Positions 13,185 to 23,579 of a DNA stretch of 64,000 bases are shown here, one piece after another. Location: positions 31,714,885 through 31,778,884 of the forward strand of contig JAQFVV010012394.1 of the NCBI GenBank assembly GCA_028023455.1. The letters are read 5' to 3'. The notes below the pieces were generated by a model. It worked only from the letters and a program-made list of their open reading frames with translations. It did no database searches and was not told where the DNA came from. Made by a program: the position numbers and the translations under genes. This DNA is from Epiperipatus broadwayi. Taxonomy: Eukaryota > Onychophora > Udeonychophora > Euonychophora > Peripatidae. Numbering within the stretch: the stretch's first letter is position 1; each line of letters opens with the position of its first letter.

Positions 13185-13620
13185 AACCCTTAAGTATCAA
13201 TAACCACAACCTGTAATCATAGTGTAAGCTATAGTAAACAGAAAATGATAGATGGTAATTCTTACTAAATCCATATCCCGTGTAGTCCTATTCAATATCC
13301 CCAGACTGATTTTAATTTATGGCTTTCATCAATGATATTTTAGATTTGGAAAAAGTAGACATGGACCTTTTGAATCAGATGTACTTTTTCTTAAGCAGGT
13401 ACTTTTATATCTTTGTTTTGCTATCAAGATACTAGCCCAAATTAAAAAACACATAATGGTTTTTAATTCAAGCCGCTTTTCTACATAATTATATACTAAT
13501 AAACTGATGAAGGTTATAAAGTACAAGTTTTGGAATATTGTTTAGAATAGCATTGGTTAAGCATTTAATAAACAATATCACATGGCATCTAGTGATTACT
13601 AATGGTTACATTCAGTGAAA
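13185..13620. mobile_element. family C head-to-head HHR element
   Basis: The left arm (to about 13440, minus) carries a decayed HHR at 13290-13350, with CATTGATGA, AAGCCATAA and AGTCTGGGGATATTG still visible. The right arm carries another at about 13495-13545 (plus), with an intact CTGATGA (13504-13510) but a deleted GAAA segment. The outer ends carry the family sequence around ATCTAGTGATTAC. The same head-to-head topology occurs at 16060-16535. Confidence 0.6.
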
Positions 13621-14224
13621 ATAATCTGATGAGAGAATAGATTACACAGTTTGTTCAATGAAAAGATGATTGGTTCTCTTTCAAAGCTGCATGCAGTGTC
13701 ATGTCTATATCAATGCATGTTTTATGCAGCAATATAGTTTAGCTATTCACCATTAAAATTTTAAGACACTTGTGTCTCTGAGTTATGAGTTGCAATATAA
13801 TGTATGATGGGGTGATTTATATCTTAACCCATAATAAATCCAACCATATTAATTTTTCTTTAAATTGCAAAAGGCCTACTGAAGTGTTTTAAATGACTTA
13901 AACAGTTTTAGCAGTGAATTCATAAGTCTCAAGAACATTTTAAAGCAGTTTTCAAAATATTGTGATAGCCAGAAACATAATAGATGAAATTTAAAAGATT
14001 TAAACTTGAGTAGAATAAAATAGAAATAAGATAATATTAAAACAAAATAACCTAATGTTCCTGAAACTATGCATTTGATGAGTATGTACTATTAGTGCTT
14101 ATTTATGATTCACAATCAGTCCTATATTCACAGTAGTTATAAAGAGATATACATACATATGAATAATAAAAAGAAAAAGAAAAAATGTACATGTGTGAGA
14201 CACAACAAATGTTACTATAGTAGC

Positions 14225-14545
14225 AAACTCTCCATACAGTAGTCGTCCCCCCCAGTGCCAACCAGAGTAATCAATGGATGCAAGAAGATTTGCACATAAA
14301 ATCCCTGTCTAGTGCCTACTCATCCAATATTCCCACATTAGTTTCAAGCTTGTGGCTTCATCAGTGAGAAGTCTTAGATATAAGGGCATTGCACCTAGAT
14401 CTTAGGATATTGGCTGAATAGGCACAAGATAGAGATTTTATGCACAAACCATCATTGCATTCATTGATTACTATGGCTTGCACTGGGTGGCACTACTGTT
14501 TTAACAGCTTGTGTAAACTTGGGAATGTGATCATGTGATGAAAAA
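14225..14545. mobile_element. family B head-to-head HHR element
   Basis: The left arm starts AACTCTCCATACAGTAG and is a minus-strand unit with an HHR at 14322-14378. The right arm (14404-14545, plus) repeats the 3' part of the unit, GGATATTGG through ATTGATTACTATGGC and GCACTGGGTGGCAC. The right arm begins about 3 nt downstream of the position of the predicted self-cleavage site. The right end also extends by about 45 bp (AACAGCTTGTGTAA onward) that the left end lacks. Confidence 0.75.
14322..14378 (-). ncRNA. hammerhead ribozyme, family B, probably inactive
   Basis: The minus strand shows CTGATGA, stem-loop II (AGCCACAAGCTT), GAAA and CTAATG followed by TGGGAATATTGG. The nucleotide at the cleavage position appears to be G, which hammerheads do not cleave. 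Stem I is still complementary through ATATTGG and its partner. Confidence 0.7.
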
Positions 14546-14549
14546 TATT

Positions 14550-14990
14550 ACTAATGTCAGTAAAGATGTAAGATGAACTGAAATAAATATAGTGGGCCCA
14601 AAAATCCTACAGTAAAAATTGACAACTGAAAACAATCAGCAAAAATCTCAGCAAGTAGAATTCATAATTTGAATACATTCCATATTAAAGTTGAGAGAAA
14701 AAAACAAAATCATAATTGTACTCAATATTAATGTAATTAAAGATTTGTTGCATTAGCTTTATAGTATTGTAGCAAAGTATCGTTTTAAGTATTTTTAACA
14801 TCACAAGCCATAAATATAACGTATTCTTCACCTACAAAATGAGTTATTTCTATTTGTGATTTTTTAAAGCAAATTATTTATTGAATACAATTCATTAAAA
14901 ATTAGCTTTTATATAAATAGTTTCGAATGAAACGGATATTATTTTAATACTGATTTGAGGACATTTTACATTGTCAAGATTTTAAGGGAT
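14550..14990. other. AT-rich DNA, no feature recognised
   Basis: No coding or repeat-family match was seen. Confidence 0.45.
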
Positions 14991-15014
14991 TAGAATTTTA
15001 ACTATCAAGATGTT

Positions 15015-15122
15015 GTCTTGCATTGGTGGTCGAGAGGTCAGCGTGACAGCCTTGCACTTGCAGGCAGTTGCCTGGGTTGTGGGTTTGCATCCCGGCCGAT
15101 GCTGTGACACTTAAAAAAAAAA
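15015..15122 (+). mobile_element. tRNA-derived SINE, family S1, with 15-bp target-site duplication
   Basis: The best-preserved S1 copy. It begins GTCTTGCATTGGTGGTCGAG, has an A-box-like GGTCGAGAGGTCAGCG and a B-box-like GGGTTTGCATCCCGG, and ends in an A12 tail. Perfect 15-bp duplications (AACTATCAAGATGTT) lie at 15000-15014 and 15123-15137. Confidence 0.88.
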
Positions 15123-15139
15123 AACTATCAAGATGTTAG

Positions 15140-16050
15140 TTTATGGAATTTTACATTGTTGGGATTTTAAACTGTCAGGATTTTAGTTGTTGGGATTACA
15201 GAATAAATATCAAGTAATGATAGTAAATTTATAACTGATATCCTTTGTTTAATTCCAAAAGATCTAAAATGCTCTAAAAGATAATCATAAAAGACAAAGT
15301 TTTTTAGAATAGTGAAGAGAAGAGAGTACTAAAAGCAGTGATTCGAATGGGTGGAGATGACTTTGAATCAATACGATTTAAATATGACATAAATGACAAA
15401 CTTAATAAGGTATTTATTAAAAACAGCCAATATTAAAAACTATTCTATTGAAATAACATATATAATAATAAAATGTGAATTATTATTTTTTCTACTGCCA
15501 GAAATGTGTGTTTCTAACTTATCATAATAAATATAATGGGGAAATGGATTTGTGAATTAACCTTAGACCAAATCATTAAACTTTCATGTCAAAACTAAGC
15601 TATTACAACCCAAAAACACTTAAAATATAAGCAGTAACTTAGATGATGGCTTAAAAAATAGTATTTGAGGGATGGCAATGACTGTAAATGTTATATTGAT
15701 GATGTTTTTAAGAGAATTAACTCAAAATCTATTGTAATCCTAATCCATCTAGAAGTGACAAAGAATTATAAATCAGTAGCACTGTTTGGAAAGTTTTCAA
15801 AGACAAGCAGCACCTATAGAAAAAAATTTCAAAACTTTTAATCACCAAATGTGTCAGCAACATGTCATTTAGTGCAAGATTACAGTGGTAAACTCAAAAG
15901 TTGAAAGTCTATGCATCAAACTTATTTCTGTCATTTCTAGTGTCTAATTGCTGAGGAATTTCTGATGAATAAGCAATTGAACATTTTTTGATATGGGCAG
16001 TTTGATGCAATGATAATGTGGCAAATTCAGAAGCTCAAGGTAATTTAATT
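15140..16050. other. AT-rich DNA, no feature recognised
   Basis: No ORF, splice-bounded exon or repeat-family match was identified. Confidence 0.45.
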
Positions 16051-16161
16051 ACACTCAACTCTATTTATTATTTCACCACATCTATGCCACCTATTGTAAA
16101 CTTTAATAACTAATAGATGTCAGATGATAGTGCTTAGTAAATCCCTTTTCAATGCTATCTG

Positions 16162-16226
16162 ATCCAATATCTTCAGACTAGTTTGAAGTTTTGTGGTTTT
16201 CATCAGTGTAAAGATCTCAATCTTGG
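16162..16226 (-). ncRNA. hammerhead ribozyme, family C, damaged core
   Basis: CTGATGA, stem-loop II (AAACCACAAAACTT) and ACTAGTC are present on the minus strand, but the invariant GAAA reads CAAA. Stem I keeps GATATTGGAT and part of its complement. Predicted inactive. Confidence 0.7.
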
Positions 16227-16385
16227 AACAGTGCATTTGGACTTTTAAGATCTTATGTACCTTCCTGCTCAAAAATAATTTACCTCTCTGCTTTAGTATC
16301 AAGCTTTCAGCCCAATTGGAAAAATAAGAATAAATGCTAAATGCTAGAAAGAAGATGCATAAAAAAATCCAAATGCATTATTTAA

Positions 16386-16446
16386 AGATTCAAATCTCCT
16401 CACTGATGATAGTCATAAGCTTGAAACTAGTTTGGGGATATTGCAT
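16386..16446 (+). ncRNA. hammerhead ribozyme, family C, intact core boxes
   Basis: CTGATGA at 16403-16409 is followed by a stem-loop ending in AAGCTT and by GAAA at 16423-16426. Stem III is the palindrome ACTAGT. The cleavage nucleotide would be T/U, and TGGGGATATTGC follows. The 3' side pairs with CTCCTCA just before the core. Stem II carries one mismatch at its base. Confidence 0.72.
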
Positions 16447-17464
16447 AGGACTGCAGTGGATAGGGATTTATTAAACATTATCATCTGGCATCAATTAGTT
16501 ACTAAAATTTACACTAGATAGCATATTCGTAGTTAAAGAAATTACACCACAAAGAATGATGCTGATACAGCACTGGGTAAGCTAGAGTCATGTGATATTT
16601 ATGTTTTTTTCATTTTCAGTACTAAGACCTTTTAACCCTTTAGAACTATATTTTTACTCTATAAAACAGTGATCAAAAAATATGAATGTTAAACAGATTG
16701 AAAACTTGAAACTAATATTGCAACTTGGAATAAGAAAAATTGACAATAAATATAATTGAAATTAACCGATAATATATTTTTAAAATAATTATATAAAATT
16801 AATACAATATGTTCACAATAAATTATATAAAATAATTTTTAAAAAATTTGCGCCAATTACCTATGACAAGTCGTATCCAGGAAAAAAAATCAATTCACAT
16901 CATTAATGTATTATTTCACATTTTAATTAAATAACAAAACTAAACAACAGCGAAATAAATATCACATTCAATTAATTTTACAGTGTGTTTGCGCGATCAC
17001 ATGACACTTCTTATTTTATTCTCAAACATGCAAACGCAATATGGCATTTTTCGCAAGCAATTTTTCTTTTTGTTTCTTTATAAATTATTCAGGCGATAAA
17101 ATTTTTAAGTCTAACTTTACTTAAACTAATTTTATTTTGAGATAAATTTTGCCATATACTTATTTCTATAAACAAATAGCGAGGAACAATTTTAAAGATA
17201 CACAAACATACACTACTTATATATCTAACATTTTCTATCTACAATACTATATATTATTATTTTTCATTAATAATATAAGAAATGGGAACATTTTTACTCA
17301 TTGTTATGATTTACCCTATAGTTTACTTCTAATTGCAATTTTATGAAAAGAAAATATAATTTAACACATTTTTTGTACATTGATTTTTTTATAGATATAA
17401 TAAACACCTTTAAACTTTCCCATTCTATTCAAATTCAAATAAATAAAGATACAATAAAAGACAA

Positions 17465-17521
17465 ATGACCCCCAAGATGCATTTCGTGCTGAACCAGCAC
17501 TCATCAGTTGGCCCATGTCAC
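17465..17521 (-). ncRNA. canonical type I hammerhead ribozyme, family D subtype
   Basis: All core elements are intact on the minus strand. CTGATGA (complement of 17501-17507) is followed by a perfect 5-bp stem II, GTGCT/AGCAC, with loop GGTTC. GAAA (complement of 17482-17485) follows. The stem III palindrome is ATGCAT, and C is the cleavage nucleotide at 17476. Stem I forms from GTGAC plus CCAA on the 5' side and TTGG plus GTCAT on the 3' side, with an internal loop of the kind that makes loop-loop contacts in natural type I hammerheads. A 3-bp stem III is typical of ribozymes that cleave as dimers. No tRNA-like part is visible next to this copy. Confidence 0.85.
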
Positions 17522-17573
17522 TATCTCTCATATATATCTTTATTATATGCAAAGTATTTATCTAGAGTAAATT

Positions 17574-17672
17574 TATCATTGTCAAACTCCCTCCACTCAC
17601 AACTTTGACGCCATCCATTTCAGATAAATACACTAATGATTATTACTAATCATTTTCGAAACTAGAGATTAT
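17574..17672. repeat. dispersed repeat family G, copy 1
   Basis: About 100 bp nearly identical to 61072-61169, including CTCCACTCACAACTTTGA and CCATCCATTTCAGATAAA, and ending in the short hairpin AATGATTA/TAATCATT. Class unknown. Confidence 0.75.
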
Positions 17673-18064
17673 CTCTAGCACAGTCAAAATTATAAAAACA
17701 ATTAAGAGTAAAATTAATTTTTAATAATAAGAATAGTAAAAAAATGATATCATCCATCATAGCTAACCTTTTGCCTTGTGTGTTTTGGTGCAAAGTAAAA
17801 AAGGCAAAATCTGGAATTCATGATTTATGAACCGTGGCACAGCATAATCACTTTTGGCAATCAAATGTTTTATGCATTTTCAAGCAATAAACATTTAGTT
17901 ATTTTTTTAGATACACTTTGTAATTCAACATTTCTCTTTATTTTAAAAAATTTAGCAAATTATTATAGACTACTGTATTTATATTTTAGAATATTTTGCT
18001 TTACTTTATTTTCAATCTGAAGTTTCAGAGTACAGTTTCATCTTTCAAACAAGGCATAATAAGA

Positions 18065-18241
18065 GATGTGATATGTTGGACTATTTCCATAATCTAAGAG
18101 TGAATGTTGAATGTATAAAAAATGTATCTTTATTTAGACTTTTCAAATACAAACAACTTGTTAGTAATATAAGTTGTTTAAAATTTTTTATACATTCAAC
18201 ATTCACTCCTAGATGTTGGAAATAGTCCACTATATCACATC
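18065..18241. mobile_element. palindromic MITE, family E, copy 1
   Basis: Arms of about 60 bp (GATGTGATAT, GGACTATTTCCA and GAGTGAATGTTGAATG on the left; their complements on the right) flank a spacer that itself forms an ACAACTTG/TAAGTTGT hairpin. A second, more decayed copy lies at 21272-21499. Confidence 0.75.
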
Positions 18242-18657
18242 AAATAATATACCATCATCACAACCTTCAGGCAAATAAGGCACAATAAAATATTTAAATA
18301 AACAAATTTTGATATCAGTAAAATATAATTTGCTATCTCTCATACTATTACTTGTATGCATTTATATTATCATTCCTTTGGCCAAACAATATCACTTTAT
18401 TATCATTCACCATTCTTAATATAATTTATTTTAATATCCAATTTTAGAACTATAGTGAGCTATTGTATATCTGTTAAGCACAGATCAGAGATTAGTTTTC
18501 AATATCCAACAACTAGATGTTATAAAAATATGTAAAGATCTATAATTTTTTGAACTGTCATTTCTATGGTTATCATTACCAAATCAAAATTCTTAAGTAT
18601 TATTTTTTAAATAGTGGTTTTTTTATTTTTAATTCTAAATATTTTATTATATATATA

Positions 18658-19060
18658 TTCTTGATCTTTTGTTCAACAATTAGAGTGTTTTTAATTCATA
18701 GTTTGAGAAAGGATGATTTACTTCCTTTGTTTACATATACATTGAACTATGTTAAAAGCGTACATATTAAATCTTATTGAATTATTGCAATTAAGGTGTC
18801 AAAAGTGAGATTATCTTTCCAGCCTTGTATAATTGATTATGAGTTTAATAATCCTTCTGCCATATTTTATTTGACTGATAAATTAATTTCACTCTGAATT
18901 ATAAGCAATATTGACAAAAGTATGCATACAAACATCAGAGCTCCAAGAACAGAGGATCTATTGTATTGTTGATCCTTCATTCAATATTTAGAGTGCTTTT
19001 AATTCATAGTCTGGAGGAGAGTGATTCACTCCCTTTCTTTACATATACAATGATCTTTGC
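18658..19060. repeat. pair of direct repeats, period about 306 bp
   Basis: Segments 18658-18750 and 18964-19058 share TTGATC, TTAGAGTG, TTTTAATTCATAGT and TTTACATATACA in the same order. The class is unknown. The short ORF 18550-18780 crosses the first copy and is probably chance. Confidence 0.6.
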
Positions 19061-19192
19061 TTAAGTTAAAGTTTTATATATATTGCATATATGCAGTAAA
19101 CTATTTATATATGTCCACATACATTTCAAAGGTAAGTAGTGGTGAATATTGTAAGTTTTAATATTTCAAATTAGCAGAACATGTAAAATGAC

Positions 19193-19350
19193 CATTGATT
19201 ACTTTGGCTTGCACTGAGTGGCGCTACTGTATGGAGAGTTTTGCCTGTAATAATAGATGCCATATAATAATGCTTAAATGCCTATTCTATGCTGTCTTTT
19301 TCAATATCCTCAGACTAGTTTCAAGCTTATGACTTATATTAGACAGGAAT
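19193..19350. mobile_element. chimeric family B and C fragment
   Basis: 19193-19250 is a family B 3' end on the plus strand (GATTACTTTGGCTTGCAC to TATGGAGAGTTTT). It directly adjoins a family C unit on the minus strand whose HHR remnant lies at 19301-19350. In that remnant AAGCTTGAAACTAGTC is intact but CTGATGA has decayed. Confidence 0.6.
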
Positions 19351-20129
19351 TTAAAGAGTGCATAGAGATAGTGAAAATTATGCTGTGATAACAGTAATAC
19401 ATAAGCTAAAGTCAAGTGATGATTCAGTAAAAATACTTTTTACATATATAAATTTCACTTTTATAGTATTTGAATATTTTTCACAATTATTCCCATTTAA
19501 AATGAAAAATAAAAATAATGTTGAACTCTGTGTAATATTTTTAATAAAGTTCACAACACGTTAAAAGTTTCATTCTAATACCATTTTGTTTACCAAAGAA
19601 GCATTTTTTTAAAAAATAAACTTTTATAATCAAAAGAAATTAATATTTTATCTTTTTTTAAAAAAAAGCAACTTTTACAATTAATTGAAATTAAAATGTT
19701 TTTATTATTTTTATTTAATTAACTATAACAATTTTAATAAAAGTATTTAAAAGATATACTGCCCTCTTATGTGCATCACTGAAAACTTACTGAACTAATA
19801 CCACCATATTTGAAATTTAATCTGTCAACACCTTTAGATTATATAAATCACTGGACAATCCTGAAATACTTCATTATTATCAAGTTCTAACACATGTACA
19901 AAATTTGAAGAAAATTTATTTGATATAAGTAAGTTAAAAATTGACTACAAAATTTATCCTAAACAAACAAATAGTTTCTAAGTTAATCAAAAGTGTTTAA
20001 TAAAAGATGGCAAGAAAATAATAAAAATTGATGTGTCTTCTGTTTGATGAATGTACTGATATTGAATCTACAGTTGTAAAGCCACATGTTTGATAGGGTA
20101 AGCATAATAAAAACAATGATGATGATGAT

Positions 20130-20420
20130 AATAATAACTGAATAGCTTTATTGCACAGGAATTTATAAAAGTTTGACTACTGAAAGTGACAGAGCTAGTC
20201 TATGAAATATGGACCATGAGCTTCAGAATTTACCATTCTACCATTGCAGCAAAGCATGCTGGGAACTCAAAAAGAATGAAGTAATTGAACTGTTTATTAT
20301 TCAGAAGTTCATAAGAAACTCGAGTATCAGAGGTGACACACATGGGCTGTGATTCATGGACCTTGAACCTAGCATCTATCATTTTACCACTGCAGCAAAG
20401 CATCCAAGATGATTTGCACA
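20130..20420 (-). repeat. tandem dimer of SINE family S2
   Basis: Two units with a period of about 144 bp. The shared features, TTCATAAGAA and the CTACCATTGCAGCAAAGCAT / TACCACTGCAGCAAAGCAT segments, match S2 copies elsewhere. The short minus-strand ORF 20230-20421 runs through the array and is not considered a gene. Confidence 0.55.
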
Positions 20421-20473
20421 TGAGGTTAATGAATAGAAACTAATTTGCTAAAATTATATATTTTCTAATAAAT

Positions 20474-20700
20474 TTGAGCACTGTTATATTATTTATTATT
20501 AAAAGATTATCTCAAAATTACTTAAAGGAGTGCAATGTAGATTGCCTTCACTGTGAAAATATGATTTATACAGTCAGATATTGGGAAAAAATATATAAAG
20601 ATATAATAATAACTCATTTATCTGTGAACATTGTTCAATGGCATGTAATATTTTTTTATTATTCCATATTTTCAAAAAAAAAAGCTGAGGAGTTTTGACT
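20474..20700 (+). pseudogene. LINE 3' fragment (C-terminus of reverse transcriptase ORF)
   Basis: The translated segment contains LSQNYLKECNVDCLHCENM, closely similar to the segment at 35380-35440 (FLKKCNVDCLYCKNM in a shifted frame). Such segments end many Jockey/CR1-type LINE proteins. Only the last part is present, so it is a 5'-truncated insertion. Confidence 0.5.
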
Positions 20701-20746
20701 GTACAACACACCTTTCTCAAAACTATAATATACTTTATATATATAT

Positions 20747-21260
20747 GATAAACAAAACAAGTTATAAATTTTGTTACATGATATTAGCTTGCATTTTATG
20801 ATCACTAGATGGAGCTTTACCAATAGCTCCTAACAAGCTTTATTCATATAAATGCTGAGAGAGATAGAATTCAATATCTCTTTCATTATCTCCAATCTCC
20901 AGACCATGGTTTCAAGCTAATTGGCTTACCTCAGTGGAGGGCAGGGAGAGTAGAAACAAGATCTAAATATTAACTCTACAATCAGCATTTATGAAACATG
21001 CCTTCTATCAGTTTAAAAGCATGAATTTTTCAGATATGTAAATATCTTCAAATCCAGACAAACTAGACAGCTATATGGGTCTGAATTCAGTTCAGTTTTA
21101 CCTTCAAGGGTACATTTATGATAAACAGAACAAGTTATAAATTTTGTACCTTGCTCTTAGCTTGCATTTTATGATCATTAGTTTTGTTTACATAAACGTT
21201 GAGAGAGATAGAATTCAATATCTCTTTTGTTATCTCCAACCTCCAGACCATGGTTTGTGA
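20747..21260 (-). mobile_element. tandem retrozyme-like element, family F
   Basis: Two direct repeats start at 20747 and 21120 (both GATAAAC, then ACAAGTTATAAATTTTGT). Both contain GCTTGCATTTTATGATCA, GAGAGATAGAATTCAATATC and AGACCATGGTTT. The second copy ends within the ribozyme. The two hammerhead sites are 344 bp apart (AGACCATGGT at 20901 and 21245). Head-to-tail HHR-bearing units of a few hundred bases are the hallmark of retrozymes. The 5' region (ATATGGGTCTGAATTCAG near 21075) also resembles family B and C units, so the families share an ancestor. Confidence 0.65.
20890..20945 (-). ncRNA. hammerhead ribozyme, family F, degenerate first box
   Basis: On the minus strand, AAGCCAATTAGCTT forms stem-loop II, followed by GAAA, the stem III palindrome ACCATGGT, C as cleavage nucleotide, and TGGAG pairing with CTCCA just before the core. 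The first box reads CTGAGGT instead of CTGATGA, so this copy is probably inactive. Confidence 0.65.
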
Positions 21261-21271
21261 TGATGGTATTT

Positions 21272-21499
21272 TAGATGTTTTATGTATTGGACTATTTCCA
21301 TCATTTAATATAAAGTATTGAATGTTTTTAAAAAAAATTAACTTTATTTAAATTTTTAAAGTACATTCAACTGTTAGTAATCTGTGTGCCATTATTAGCA
21401 GTTAAATGTACTTTGAAAATTTAAATAAAGTGGCATTTTTCTAAAGACACTTAATAGTTCTTCTTATGATGGAAATAGTCCAATATATAATAGAAATGT
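21272..21499. mobile_element. palindromic MITE, family E, copy 2
   Basis: TTGGACTATTTCCATC on the left and GATGGAAATAGTCCAA on the right correspond to the arms of copy 1. The inner arms (ACTTTATTTAAATTTT and its complement, then CAACTG/CAGTTA) form a long hairpin. It starts directly after the truncated F unit. Confidence 0.65.
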
Positions 21500-22960
21500 T
21501 AAAAGTCTGAGTTCAAATCATTTAAAATTACTTTAAGTTTAATATAGACAATATACTTATATTTGCATATTAACAATATATATACTTACATCTTATTATA
21601 ACAAATTAACCATGCAAAAAATATACAAAATAAAATTAAAAAAAAAAAATAATTTAATTCAATCTGATTTTTTAATATATTAATTTTATACCACTTTTAA
21701 ATGTCATGTGACCAAACACTCAACTTTAAGTGCATTCAATTTTAAAAATAAACCCCATTAACTGATTTATATACAACCTATATACTTATATCCCTTAAAT
21801 GTATATATTAAATAAATTGAAAAATTGGGATTCCACCCTTATTATTAAAAGGAGGTTGCCTTAACACCGTTTGAAATTGTTGATTGTTATTGATATTGAG
21901 ATTGTCTAAGTGTTGACTGACTTTTAATGATTAAATATTACTTGCTTTGAAAAAAATTTTGTTGCAGAAATTTAAATATCGATTAAACAATGTCAAATAT
22001 TTTAAATGATCAGGATGAGACGTATTGTGGTTCACAGATTAATTTGCATAATCATATCATATTCACTTTTAATTGTTTGTTTCATGTTTTTTCAATATTT
22101 TTTATGGAGTTAGAAATGTCTATATTCATTTATGAATGGCTGATTATGTTGATATATGTGCGTGGATAAGATTTTTTTTTCCAATTAGTTTTCTTTTATT
22201 ATATTAATGATAATGCTAGTATTTTTTTATTATATCCGAAAGATTATATCTAAGCTGTTTAATGAAGAAAAAATCTCCTTAAAATTGTATTAAATTAAAA
22301 AACAATTTTGTCTTGCAAATTCTCTTTAAAAGCCAATTTCCTGAAAACTATCGGGATTGTTTTACTAACCACAATATAATAAAATCAAAAACTAGTTTCA
22401 AATTTAAAAAAAAGTCTAATATAGTATCTTTAAATTCTTAAAGCACTCAGGCATTCACATATATATATATATTGTGCCCTTTTCTATAGGTCAATGATGG
22501 TTATAAATGGTCAATTACTAAAAAATTTTAAAATTAATATTATATAGTATTTAAAATTATAGATTATATTAAGCAGTAAAAGATTAATATGATATATTTA
22601 ATAATAAGTATTGTGATGGTGAGAATTGTATCTAATTCTATATTTTTCTAAATTGTTTTTCAAAATTTTATATAATTATTTTATATAATATAAGTAGCAA
22701 ATTTATTAAGACAGATAAAATTAGACTAAACACCAGAAATGACTACGTGACTGTCTGAAATATTCTATGTATAAGCACTGGTTTAAATTAATACTAATAA
22801 TTAAAATATTTAAATAGTATATTATAGAAGTGGATGGAATTGTTACACATCATAATAAAAATAAGTAGTATACACCTTTATTAATTATTATTTCAAAATT
22901 GTTTTAAAGGTAGTTAAATTGTAATAGATAATAATTGATTTAAAAATAATAATGAGTTAA
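21500..22960. other. AT-rich DNA, no feature recognised
   Basis: Only A/T-rich low-complexity sequence and a short TA run near 22460 were seen. Confidence 0.5.
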
Positions 22961-22972
22961 CATTTAAGTCTA

Positions 22973-23090
22973 TTACGTCATGATTTTAAAACTTTAGAAA
23001 TTGTTTATAAATCCAAGTAGGGATTGACCAATAAAAAATAGATCTTGGCAGACAACCAAAATCGCACCAACTAATTGTATAAACGGGGGA
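22973..23090 (+). promoter_or_regulatory. promoter-like cluster
   Basis: A CRE-like TTACGTCA (22973-22980), a CCAAT box (23028-23032) and a TATAAA (23078-23083) occur in this order with plausible spacing. A GAG|GTAAAA donor-like site follows at 23121, with a pyrimidine-rich TTTATTAG acceptor near 23170. Each motif is common in AT-rich DNA; only the ordered cluster is notable. Confidence 0.3.
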
Positions 23091-23353
23091 GAACAAAAAT
23101 GTGTTGACTCCAGAGCAGAGGTAAAATTTTAAGCTCTCTAAAATTTTTTTTTTTCTCTTCAATTTATTAGTCAATTTTATTATCATTTTTAATAATATCT
23201 TTGAAAGAAACCAACTGACAATTTAAAAATCATCCGAAGAGATTCTTAGAATAAAATTTTTTTAAAAAAAGTTTTTCATAGTAATGTTTCACTAACTTTA
23301 CAGTAACCTGCCAGTGGATTCTATCGAAATATAATCGGAGTTTTCAATAGAAA

Positions 23354-23578
23354 ATGGATAGATTCTTAAAACCAAGTTGTAAATTTTATAATGTTCCAAA
23401 TATGTTAATGTTATTCGTTGATATAGTTTATATAGCGTATCACTATGAAAGCTGTTTTCGTGCATATAAAATCAATGAAAGGACATTGTGTGCAAAGTTA
23501 ATGAAGATAATGGAAAATAAAAATAAGTATTATTCATATAAGAATAAATGGACAAAAGGAATTTTAATATTGAAATAG
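23354..23578 (+). CDS. hypothetical 74-codon ORF, not recognised
   Basis: This is the first ORF downstream of the promoter-like cluster, starting MDRFLKPSCK and ending at a TAG. It has a hydrophobic stretch (MLMLFVDIVYIAY) and a lysine-rich C-terminal third. I recognise no domain. It is followed by a repeat-poor stretch of about 2.3 kb without long ORFs that ends in AATAAA-type signals near 25900-25925. The whole could be a host transcript with a long 3' untranslated region, a noncoding RNA, or nothing. No homologue was seen in the window. Confidence 0.2.
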   Translation: MDRFLKPSCKFYNVPNMLMLFVDIVYIAYHYESCFRAYKINERTLCAKLMKIMENKNKYYSYKNKWTKGILILK

Positions 23579-23579
23579 T

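Larger units (their letters stand above)
16060..16535. mobile_element. family C head-to-head HHR element, well preserved
   Basis: The left arm (16060-16310) and right arm (16345-16535) are inverted copies of one unit, with their 5' ends in the middle. Their shared 5' part, TCCAAATGCA followed by an AGAT..ATCTCCTCA-like segment, shows that both arms come from the same RNA-like unit and not merely from terminal inverted repeats. Each arm has its own hammerhead. There is no ORF. The topology matches that of the two large Penelope-like copies in the window. Confidence 0.75.

Noticed and set aside
17625-17690. CTAATGA, hairpin and CGAAAC in repeat G as a hammerhead
   Set aside because: The first box is CTAATGA in one copy and ATAATGA in the other, the hairpin uses the box itself, and no stem I or cleavage site fits.
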